This document shows, piece after piece, positions 33,097-43,048 of a stretch of DNA of 64,000 bases; position 1 is the stretch's first letter, and every line of letters begins with the position of its first letter. This stretch comes from Isochrysis galbana. Lineage: Eukaryota > Haptophyta > Isochrysidales > Isochrysidaceae. Both the position numbers and the translations under genes were made by a program. The notes under the pieces were generated by a model. That model saw only the letters and a list, made by a program, of their open reading frames with translations, had not been told where the DNA came from and did no database searches. The DNA is taken from contig CM030945.1 in assembly GCA_018136815.1 (NCBI GenBank), positions 2,052,091 to 2,116,090 on the forward strand, written 5' to 3'.

Positions 33097-35751
33097 AGCA
33101 CAAAATCTTCGCTCGCGCCTTCGGCTCCGGTCGTCACGTCGAGTTCTTTCCTTGAAAAATCTTCATTGTCCCCGCGTCATGAGCCCGTCTCTTCCTCTTC
33201 TATTCTCGAACCGTTCGGGTCGAAGTCTCCCGAGGAAGAGAGCCTCGTGGGACCCCTCCCTTCTTCAGAAGAGAGCCCTCCCGAGCCAGTTCCCCCCTCC
33301 TCTCGCCTCTCCGCGCCGATGGTCGAAGTTCCGCCGCCTCCGCGGGCCTCTACTCACACCCCGTCAACTGGAGCTGGAATGGGTCCTATAGCCTCGTCCG
33401 TTGCTCCACCGGCGGCCTTTCCTCTCCTTTCTTTCGCTGATCCTTTGCCAAGTGTTCCTTCCTCTCTCAATCCCTCTGTGGTTGATGCTGAAGATGATGT
33501 GGATTCCGTCCGGTCCCTCCCTCCTTTCGAGCCCCCACCATATGAAGAGTTTGAGTTTGTTCCACCCCCGTCGACGTACTCGTACCCCAAACGTAACTTC
33601 GTTCCACCTCCGACCGCCACCGTCGGCGCCGCCCAAATCATGGACCAACAAGTCCAGATCGAGGCTCTCCGCGGCGCTGTCGACCGCCTTGAGTCCTCTA
33701 CCCTCCAAGCCGCCCAACGCCACGAAGAATTTCAGCGGGAGGTGGGGTCTACCTTCAACACGATACTCAACATTCTACAGGGCCAAGCGGGCACCACGAC
33801 TTCGTCTCGAGTCGAAACTTCGCCACCGCTTGTGGAAGAAGGAGACAACTCCATTGGTGCTCCTCAGGCCTCGGTGAAGTTCCCTTCTCAACCTTTGCCC
33901 GCCGCGCCGTCCTCCATTCTACCGAATTCGATTTCCGATCCCGGACCCAATACGCCTGTTCCTATCCCGTCTGCCAAGCCTGTTTCTGATCCCCAACCTC
34001 CACCCACCGTCGCGGGCCTCCGTTCGCTTCCAAATCCGGCGGCTCGGCGCCATCCCGTCGATCCAAGCCTCGCCGGTGATGTTTCTGAGCGAGAGGTCAT
34101 CCTAGCCTCGTGGAACCAACTGTTTAAGGATGCCGCCTACGAGGTAGCCTCTCTCTACAGGAAGTCCGACGATTTCGAGCTCATCCACGCCATTCTCAAC
34201 GGCGGCCTCTCTCGAGCCGGCAATGTTTGGCACTACCGCGTGTTTTTCGAGGAGGAGCACGTGACCAAGTGGGCTCGGAGCCGCTTCTTCCTCGACCGGA
34301 TCCTCCATCACCAAGTCCGAATGGGCAAAGAGCTTTCCGAGATCAAGTTCCCGAAGGGCCTGGCCTCGGACAACGTCCAGACAGCGGCCACCTCCTGGAA
34401 TGATTTTCGTCTGTCCTTCATCAAGCCGCTCGAGCGCGCCCTCTCGCTCGGCTGCGACCACCGTGAAATCTTTACATCCTTGCTAGCGGCCGCCAACTTG
34501 TGCACCACCGGCAACCAAAGGATCTACGCCTTCCTCCTCGATCTCGCCGAAGACCCGGTCCTCTCTCTCAACCCCGCGCTGGCCTGCGACGTGCTTCTCC
34601 GCAAGTGCGACGCCACCTTCGCGGCCAACGTGCCCGGCTTCGCCAAAGACTCAGCCTCCATGGAGTGGGACAGGCTCGTAGCCCGTGAAGCCGGCTCCGA
34701 TCTCTTAGAGTTATCCAAGAATTTGGTGCGCGCGTACGTCCGCAAGATGGGTGACGCGAAGGTGGATGCCACGACGGTCTGGGACCACCCAAACATGTCG
34801 CACGATATCAATCAACGATTCGAGTCCATCATTCGGAACGATAAGGTCGACGCGGCTCGCGGCGTGGATAACGCGACCAAGTTTGGCGAGTGTCTTGCAA
34901 AGACTCGCTTCCGCGTCGAGAACCACGAGCTCCCTCGCTCGGCCCTTTCGTGCGTCAACTTATGCCAGCGCTACCTGAGCCCGTACGAACAGGCCCGTGC
35001 TGGCCAACAACAAATGTCGGTCACGGTCGCCGCCGTGACGCCGCCGGCGAGTACTTCCAAGGCCACAAAGACCGCCAAGGTTGCTAAGGCTGCCTCTAAC
35101 CCCGCGGACACTACGGCTTCGATGGTCGCCGCCGTCCAAGCGGCGGTGGCCGAGGCATTAAAATCGCCAAACAACAACTCGAACCGCAAGGCGACTGGCG
35201 CTGACAACCGTCGGGCTCCGCCTCCGCCTACGAATTACTCCGCATCGTCTCCGCTACCGGACGCACTTCTTGACCGTCCTCTCGGCAAAAGCACGTCTTC
35301 TCGTCGCCAATGTGACCCCCCTCCGAACGGCCTTGGACTTCCGGCCGATTCGGGCCTCTCGGAATGGGATCCAGGTAGCTGGTCTCGAGCGCGAGCCCGC
35401 TTCTGGCAAATTTCTCGTTACGCGGGTCACCCGGCCCTTCGCGCGGCGCTCACGCGCTGCCGTCCCTCGGATGCCACCATGACGGCGCCGCGCCTCGACG
35501 ACTTAGACCGCGACGTCAAAGAGTGGACCGACGCCAACGGCTGTGCGTACTGCGCCTTTCGTCCCCGGGCTCCATCGGGTACGCCCGAGGCAGACCTGTG
35601 GAAATATGGCACGGGCGACGGAGCTCATAACCCCGTCGTTTGCCAACCATACATTCGTTTTCTCTGCGAAGGCGGTGGTGGCGAGTGTGGTAACGACCCA
35701 GAAGTCCACCGCCGCCTCCGCACGATGGTCGTTCTCCGTCCGGCCCAGTAG
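32977..35751 (+). CDS. gag: Gag of the chromovirus, ending at a UAG in frame with Pol
   Basis: 924 aa from the ATG at 32977, the first 40 codons of which are in the LTR. Residues 1-210 are Ser/Pro-rich. A coiled-coil lies at about 222-270 (QQVQIEALRGAVDRLESSTL). A helical capsid-like part spans about 370-690. An Ala/Thr/Lys-rich stretch follows. The C-terminus has a Cys/His cluster (CAYC, later H, VC, C, C) rather than a retroviral CCHC knuckle. The frame ends at TAG 35749-35751 and is open on the far side up to and through the Pol ATG at 35839. The right-hand partial copy (41977-42961) has the same stop. Confidence 0.85.
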   Translation: MPVVTPEESSMSSPQEPHSALAAGAPSQAISKSEMSLALTSTKSSLAPSAPVVTSSSFLEKSSLSPRHEPVSSSSILEPFGSKSPEEESLVGPLPSSEESPPEPVPPSSRLSAPMVEVPPPPRASTHTPSTGAGMGPIASSVAPPAAFPLLSFADPLPSVPSSLNPSVVDAEDDVDSVRSLPPFEPPPYEEFEFVPPPSTYSYPKRNFVPPPTATVGAAQIMDQQVQIEALRGAVDRLESSTLQAAQRHEEFQREVGSTFNTILNILQGQAGTTTSSRVETSPPLVEEGDNSIGAPQASVKFPSQPLPAAPSSILPNSISDPGPNTPVPIPSAKPVSDPQPPPTVAGLRSLPNPAARRHPVDPSLAGDVSEREVILASWNQLFKDAAYEVASLYRKSDDFELIHAILNGGLSRAGNVWHYRVFFEEEHVTKWARSRFFLDRILHHQVRMGKELSEIKFPKGLASDNVQTAATSWNDFRLSFIKPLERALSLGCDHREIFTSLLAAANLCTTGNQRIYAFLLDLAEDPVLSLNPALACDVLLRKCDATFAANVPGFAKDSASMEWDRLVAREAGSDLLELSKNLVRAYVRKMGDAKVDATTVWDHPNMSHDINQRFESIIRNDKVDAARGVDNATKFGECLAKTRFRVENHELPRSALSCVNLCQRYLSPYEQARAGQQQMSVTVAAVTPPASTSKATKTAKVAKAASNPADTTASMVAAVQAAVAEALKSPNNNSNRKATGADNRRAPPPPTNYSASSPLPDALLDRPLGKSTSSRRQCDPPPNGLGLPADSGLSEWDPGSWSRARARFWQISRYAGHPALRAALTRCRPSDATMTAPRLDDLDRDVKEWTDANGCAYCAFRPRAPSGTPEADLWKYGTGDGAHNPVVCQPYIRFLCEGGGGECGNDPEVHRRLRTMVVLRPAQ
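33097..33107 (+). other. Candidate primer-binding site
   Basis: The 11 bases after the left LTR are AGCACAAAATC. They do not begin with TGG, as a site for the 3' end of a tRNA would. The exact reverse complement GATTTTGTGCT is at 51302-51312, in the 3' untranslated part of the element. The site lies within the Gag coding sequence. Confidence 0.35.
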
Positions 35752-35838
35752 GTCGTCGGCGGGGCCCACGTCCGCGTTGTTACCCCGCTACCAGTCCAGG
35801 GTAGTGGGCCCGAACGCCACCCACCAAAAGATCGTATT

Positions 35839-38800
35839 ATGCTACGGCCGGGTACTTCTACGGCCTCCAAACAGTACCCCAAGATTCCCCAAGTTCTAGA
35901 CAAGCCCTGCCACCTCCATCCCCCTCTTTCTCCTGCCTCCTCGCCGATTGCCCCTACTTCTCCCAAGGCCGATGATACCATCCTGATTCTCGATATCACG
36001 CACGAGTCCTCCAAACCAAGTCAACCGCTGCCGCTTCTATATCAACTCAAGCCGCTGAACCGCTACTCCACGCCACTTCCCAAGCATCCCCAGTCCAAGA
36101 CCTCACGGTCTACGAAAGTCCAGCCGCCGCAGGCCCAATCCAACCCTCAATCTCTCAAATCAAATTTCGCATGTCCGAGCCACAAAACGTCTCCCGAGTA
36201 CGAGTCCGAGTCCAAGTCACGTTCAGAATTACCCTCTTCGTCTTACGCCACCGCGAGCCCATCTACGAGTCTGAGCCCAGTCCAATCATCACCGGTATCA
36301 CCAGTCTCCATCCCTACGACGATGAAGACGCAGTTCCCCGGTTCTTCCCCACTTTCTTTCGAGTCCGAGTCCGAACCTGTTTTGAGCAAACCCCGTTCTG
36401 AGCCATCCGAGTCCGAGTCCGAGTCCGAGTTTACAACGTCACCGAGTCCTACCACGCGGTCGACCGCAGGATTAACGGAGCTCCAGCCACCCACTGAGCC
36501 TCCGACGACCACTCCTTCCGGGGGAGTGTTCACCTTCGGTCCTCCGCGCCCCGAGTCCGAGTCATTTGGAATCTCCGGTCACGTCCAGAATTCCAACCAC
36601 ACCCGAGCCCCGTTTCACGAGCCACCGCGTATTGAGTCCAAACACAAGCTGACGCCGGAGCCCTCGGCGACAGCCACTGTGTCCTTGTCCGAGCCACCGT
36701 TCCGAGTCTCGCCGCAGCCGGCCTGCCACTCCAGCAAGCTGCACGCCGCCGAGCCGATCCCTTCCGTTTCCGTTCCGAGTCCGAGTCCAATTGCACAAGA
36801 CAGTGCATCCCGAGCCCGCGTAATCAAGCCCGTCACCGAGTCCGAGATTACGGCCGCACCGAGCCAACCGGTGCTGGCCACCGTGCCCCTATTGTCATCA
36901 CAAGCGTCCGCTTCGTCCTCATCGACGGTTGCGACGCCAGGGGGCTTCACCTTTGGGCCGGCCCCGTCCGTTCCCATTTCGAAAATTAGCCCTGTTTTTG
37001 GCGTCCAGCACGCTAGGAACGACGAGTCCGAGTCCGAGCACAAATCAACGTCACCGCGGAGTCCGCGGTCGACCACCGGCGTTCCCACGCCATCCCATCA
37101 GTCAAGAGCCATGGAGGAGCTGGCACAGCCGTCTCCTAGCCTCTCTCAAGTCGCCGAGTCTTCCGAATTCGAGTCTGAATCCGCCGTAATTTTAGCGGTC
37201 CATGCACCCGCTAGCCCGAGCCAAGTCCTCCGAAGAATGCTTCGCATTGCAGAACCTCTTCGGCCACCACCCACACCAGCCGCTGCCGCAGAGCCACCAC
37301 CCTGGCCTCAGCCTTCCCCGCAGCCGGCTTCTTCGACAGCCACGTCCCTTCTTTCGCCGGCGCCGACCCCGCCGACGACAGATTGCAACGAAGTCTATGC
37401 CTGGCCCGATTCCTCTCCCGACGTGACCATGGAGAGTGACCACAACTCCCTTGCACGTCGAGGAACGGCCGCCTCCCAAACCGAGCTTCTACGCCCATTG
37501 AGCCAGCCCAACCGAGTCTCTAAGCCATGTCCTTCATGTCTCTCACCGGTGGTCTCGCGGCCGCGGCGTCCGTCGCCGCAATCCGACACCCCACTTCTCC
37601 GAGTTTCTTCGTCAATCCCGTCCTCCGAGCCTGTCTCCACGTCGTCGATATCCGAGTCTACTTCCATTCGTCCTACGTCGCCGCGGCCACCGGTCGCAGC
37701 CTCCAAGCACTGCCTGCCTCTCGATACCACTGCCACCGCCATCATGCGCGTGGCAGCGATCAATGCGTCCGCGATCCAGTCCTTCGATTCCTCTCGAAAC
37801 AACTCCGATGTCGGCACCCGCGATGATACCCCGTCACCCGCTCTCCACGCTCTCGCCTCTCTTCGTGCACGAGCGAGCGGCTCTGCGGTGGTATTACCTC
37901 GGCACCTCACGGAGGCAGCCCAAGAGCTCCGCCGGCCGCGCAGTGGCACCTTAGCCTCGCCTGCCGCCGCGCTACCCAAGCACTTCGATGAGCTTTGCGC
38001 TGAGCTCACGAAGACGAGTCAACAAGTCCAAGACGGGCTGACTTCTGGCTGTCACGCCCCACGAGTTCTCGTCGTTGGTGAGACTAGCGGCGTCGTCTCC
38101 TCCATGTTCCTACTCGCCGGAGCTGATGTAGCTACGTGCGATTTATATCCTTCCGAGATTGACTACGTGCCCCACTTCCAAGGCGACGCGCTTCATGTCC
38201 AAAACCTAGGTTGGGACCTAGTCATCGCCCACCCGCCCTGCACGTACCTCTCCGCCGTCAGCAGCCAATGGCTTTCCCAAGAACCCGGACGTCGTGCCGC
38301 TCTTGAGTCGGCCGCCCGCGTCTTCAAGTCAATGGCCTCCGCCACTGCTCCGTTTGTAGCGGTTGAGAACCCTCGGATGCATGCGGAAGCTCGCCGTTTA
38401 GTCGGGGGGTTGACCCCGACCCAATTCGTCCAACCCTGGGAGCACGGCACTGGACACCAGAAAGCCACCGGGTTGTACCTCACCAAAGGGCTGCCGCCCC
38501 TCCAGCCAACTTGCGTCGTGGATGGCCGTGAGTCGGCCATGGCTAACCTCTCTCCTTCACCGCACCGTGGCGCTCTTCGCAGCCGCACCTACGTTGGTGT
38601 AGCTGGAGCGATGGCGATCCATTGGATGCCTGTTCTTCTTCGACATTTGAGTCAACAGCGAGACCAGACGTCGACGAAGAAATTGTCCGCGTTAGAGCTA
38701 CTCGCTTGCGCGCGGTGCAGCCTATTGGACCGGCCTTCACTTAGCTCGACCGAGGCTACCGCTACGAGCCGTGGTCGGCTCTTCATCGTTATGAGAGGGG

Positions 38801-41800
38801 GAGGGAAACTAGTGAAGTTTCTTCCGACCCCGTTGTTTCCCGTCCAGCTACTCCCGAGTCAGACAACCACGAAGACCAAAAAGAAACCCACGATAACCAC
38901 GACAACGACACGCCACTCCACGCCTCCGAGTCTACTCTCCACGACCCATTCTCTCCATGGACCGCCCCGCCTCCGGCACGCGCGAGCTCGCCGCGTCCGA
39001 CGACGCCGACGACTCTCCGGAAGCGGCGCCAACAATGGCAATCATTCGGAGTGAACGGGGACCAGAAATGGTCCAACGTCACGCTCGAAACCGCTGACGA
39101 AATAAGAGCGCAAGCTCTAGCCGGACGAGGCGCCGACGAGGAATCCAACCTCGCCGCTGCCGTCCGAGCGCCGATCGAGTTCGTGGAAGCCAAAGGCATC
39201 CGCGCCGAAGAGCTAGCCTCATTAGTTCGAAGACCCAAGACAGAAGCCCAAGCTCGTCTCGAGAAAGACTGGGAAAAGATGTCCGACCACCCGAGGCACC
39301 CCACCGACAAGAGAGGCCTGGGATACACTAGTCCCAAGCTATCACCCTGCACCGCTACCAACGAGGACGACGCCTCTAGACCCTCTGCCACGATAGCGGC
39401 AGTCGGATACCCGAAGAGACGACGACTACTGACGACGAATTCACCCGAGCAACCACGCTGTCGACCAACCCCGTCCCCGTCCGACACCATCGCACACGTG
39501 ACCGCGCACCGACCGGATAGCGTCGTGGATACCCTACCATCTGCCTACCCAAGGCATTGCCTATATGTTCGAGACCTAGTGGTCTGCCGCTCCGGCGAGG
39601 CTACCGGCAAAGAAGGAGTTATCTTAGCCGACTCCGCTCTCACGGTCAACAGCACACTCGCTGACACCGGAGCTGGCCCGTCGGTCGTGACCACTTCCCT
39701 CTTGTCCAGCCTACCCAAAGACGCATGCGTCGAGCGGCTGCCACAAGCCGTAGTGACACCGCTTCACGGTCCGGACGGCCTGCCTCTTATCACGCGAGGC
39801 AAGGCTCGAATCGTCTTCTCCGTCGGTGGATTTCTCTTTCGTCATACGTTCATGGTGATTGAAGGCAACCCGATGCTGCTGCTCGGGAACGACTTCTTAG
39901 CCACGCACGCCGCTTCGATTCAGCTCGCCTCCGACAGCGCGGACGGCTCTATCACCCTCGGTGCTCCATCCACGGTGGCTCCTCTTGAGGTTAATGGCAG
40001 TCCAAGCCCCGACGCCCCGCCGATCTTTCGCGTCTCGACGTCACCGATAGCGATGGTCCCTGTCAGCCTGACTTGTGCACAAGTCTGTCCGACCTCCGCG
40101 AACCCAATTACGACTGACTTCTTCCGAGGGCCTCAGGCCGCCGAAAACGACAACCAGCTAGTCTCCGAGCCTCTCTTCAACACGGCCGATGAGTTTGCCG
40201 CCAAAGCGCCGGCATCATGTGGCTCCGAGTACCTCCTATATACCCACGAACCTATCACGATCCCGGCCTATCATCGGGCAACGTTTCACGTCCGAATTCC
40301 GCTAGCTCTTCGAGAACACGAAGACTGCGCCATGCTCGTGGACCGACTCCTACGCGTGAAACGATCGATAGCTCTCCTCTCGTCATTCCCCAAGTAGAGA
40401 GGTCGAACTCCGACCACACCATCGCGATTACGGTGGTCAATACTGACCCCAAACCTCTACATCTTCCGTCGTTCCATCCTGTAGCTTCGTTACAGGTTCG
40501 ATTCAAGATTCACGCTGGAACTTATCGCCGCGTCGGTGACGTTAACTCGCCGGATGTGATTGAGTCGCTCGACGAGGACCAATGTAAGCTCCTCGAGGCA
40601 GCCAAGATCGACCCCGAGGGCCGTCTCTCGATGCCCCAACGTGAACAAGTTCGTCGTCTACTGGCCCGACGTATCGCTGCTTTCGCAATTGACCCGACCA
40701 ACCCGAATCACACTCACGTGATGGAGGTAGAGCTACCGCTCAACCCCGGAGCCGAAGCTCACCGCCACGCACCGTCTAGAGTTGGACGAGAGGGTGAGAA
40801 GATCATAGAGGACGAAGTTTGCAAGATGGAGTCCGCGGGCATCATTAGGAAATCAAATTCGTCGTGGGCCTCTCGAGTCGTGCTAGTCACTAAGAAGGAT
40901 GGCTCCGTACGTTTCTGCGTAGATTATCGCGACGTCAACTCCAAGCTTCGTCTAGAGGACAGCCCTCTTCCCCTCACGGTAGAAGCCATCGACCGATTGT
41001 CGTCCGGCCAAGGCAACCTTGATTCTCTATTCCTTTGCACCCTGGACCTGGCATCTGGTTTCTGGGGTATACCGATCAAAGAGTCCGATAAACATATCAC
41101 CGCGTTCACTACTCATCGCGGCAAGTACGAGTTCAATTACTTGCCTTTTGGTGTTCAATCCGGTCCCTCGTATATGTGCCGCCTCATGGACGCCGTTCTC
41201 GGTGGGCTGGCATGGGAGATTTGTATGCCATACTTGGATGATGTCGGCGCCTGGTCGACAGGCGTAGGTGACTCGCTGCAGGCCAGGGAAGAGTCGTCAT
41301 TCCAACAAATGTTACACCGTCTTGATCTTGTCTTGGAACGTCTCATCTGGGCGGGCCTCACTTGCAAGATGTCGAAATGCGTTTCTTTGCCACCTCGGCT
41401 GAATATCTCGGCCACGTTGTTTCGCGTGAAGGTCTTCGGATGGATCCCAAGAAAGTGGAAGCCGTCTCGAAAATCGACCCTACCCAAATCAACTCTATCG
41501 AAGCCGTCCGTTCTTTCCTTGGACTGTGCTCGTACTACCGCCCGTTTTATACGCCGTTTTGCGATCCGTGCAGCGCCGTTAACCGCTCTCACGCGGAAAG
41601 GGTGCGATGTCCCGGTCGAGTCGCAAACAGAAGCCTGTCGCCAGCTATCGAAGATCTCAAGCAAGCTATCTGTGAAGAACCGTACTCGCACCTCCTCGAG
41701 ACGACCGTCCTTTCCTCGTTAAGACCGACGGTGCTAGCAAGCTCGGCATCGCCGGCGTCCTTGCTCAGAAAGACGACGAAGGGAGAGAGCGCGTTGTTGC

Positions 41801-41876
41801 ATACTACGGTCGTAGTTTGAGTCCGGCTGAGCGCCATTGGACAGTTACTGAAATCGAACTTCTAGCAGCGCTAGAA
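35839..41876 (+). pseudogene. Pol, left assembly copy, frameshifted and cut at the gap
   Basis: Same sequence as the first three-quarters of the open frame at 43049-51163, but with single-base length differences, mostly in homopolymers, near 38771, 39408, 39432, 40351, 41388, 41541, 41642 and 41686. These split it into three frames (ends 39054, 40397, 41722). The differences cluster toward the contig end at 41876 and are most simply sequencing errors. Confidence 0.75.
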
Positions 41877-41976
41877 NNNNNNNNNNNNNNNNNNNNNNNN
41901 NNNNNNNNNNNNNNNNNNNNNNNNNNNNNNNNNNNNNNNNNNNNNNNNNNNNNNNNNNNNNNNNNNNNNNNNNNNN
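41877..41976. other. Assembly gap of 100 N
   Basis: Exactly 100 N, the usual placeholder for a gap of unknown size. Sequence to the right starts at the point equivalent to 34765, while sequence to the left stops at the point equivalent to 49093. Confidence 0.99.
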
Positions 41977-42961
41977 GATGCCACGACGGTCTGGGACCAC
42001 CCAAACATGTCGCACGATATCAATCAACGATTCGAGTCCATCATTCGGAACGACAAGGTCGACGCGGCTCGCGGCGTGGATAACGCGACCAAGTTGGCGA
42101 GTGTCTTGCAAAGACTCGCTTCCGCGTCGAGAACCACGAGCCCCTCGTTCGGCCCTTTCGTGCGTCAACCTCTGCCAGCGCTACCTGAGCCCGTACGAAC
42201 AAGCCCGTGCTGGCCAACAACAAATGTCGGTCACGGTCGCCGCCGTGACGCCGCCGGCGAGTACTTCCAAGGCCACAAAGACCGCCAAGGTTGCTAAGGC
42301 TGCCTCTAACCCCGCGGACACTACGGCTTCGATGGTCGCCCGCCGTCCAAGCGGCGGTGGCCGAGGCATTAAAATCGCCAAACAACAACTCGAACCGCAA
42401 GGCGACTGGCGCTGACAACCGTCGGGCTCCGCCTCCGCCTACGAATTACTCCGCATCGTCTCCGCTACCGGACGCACTTCTTGACCGTCCTCTCGGCAAA
42501 AGCACGTCTTCTCGTCGCCAATGTGACCCCCTCCGAACGGCCTTGGACTTCCGGCCGATTCGGGCCTCTCGGAATGGGATCCAGGTAGCTGGTCTCGAGC
42601 GCGAGCCCGCTTCTGGCAAATTTCTCGTTACGCGGGTCACCCGGCCCTTCGCGCGGCGCTCACGCGCTGCCGTCCCTCGGATGCCACCATGACGGCGCCG
42701 CGCCTCGACGACTTAGACCGCGACGTCAAAGAGTGGACCGACGCCAACGGCTGTGCGTACTGCGCCTTTCGTCCCCGGGCTCCATCGGGTACGCCCGAGG
42801 CAGACCTGTGGAAATATGGCACGGGCGACGGAGCTCATAACCCCGTCGTTTGCCAACCATACATTCGTTTTCTCTGCGAAGGCGGTGGTGGCGAGTGTGG
42901 TAACGACCCAGAAGTCCACCGCCGCCTCCGCACGATGGTCGTTCTCCGTCCGGCCCAGTAG
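41977..42961 (+). pseudogene. Gag C-terminal part, right assembly copy
   Basis: Equivalent to 34765-35751, with indels near 42095, 42143, 42340 and 42527 that break the frame. These differences cluster near the contig start. It ends at the same in-frame TAG (42959-42961), 30 codons before the Pol ATG at 43049. Confidence 0.75.
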
Positions 42962-43048
42962 GTCGTCGGCGGGGCCCACGTCCGCGTTGTTACCCCGCTA
43001 CCAGTCCAGGGTAGTGGGCCCGAACGCCACCCACCAAAAGATCGTATT

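Noticed and set aside
40485-40510. Possible tRNA B-box (GGTTCGATTC)
   Set aside because: It lies inside the Pol coding sequence, with no A-box or cloverleaf arms around it.
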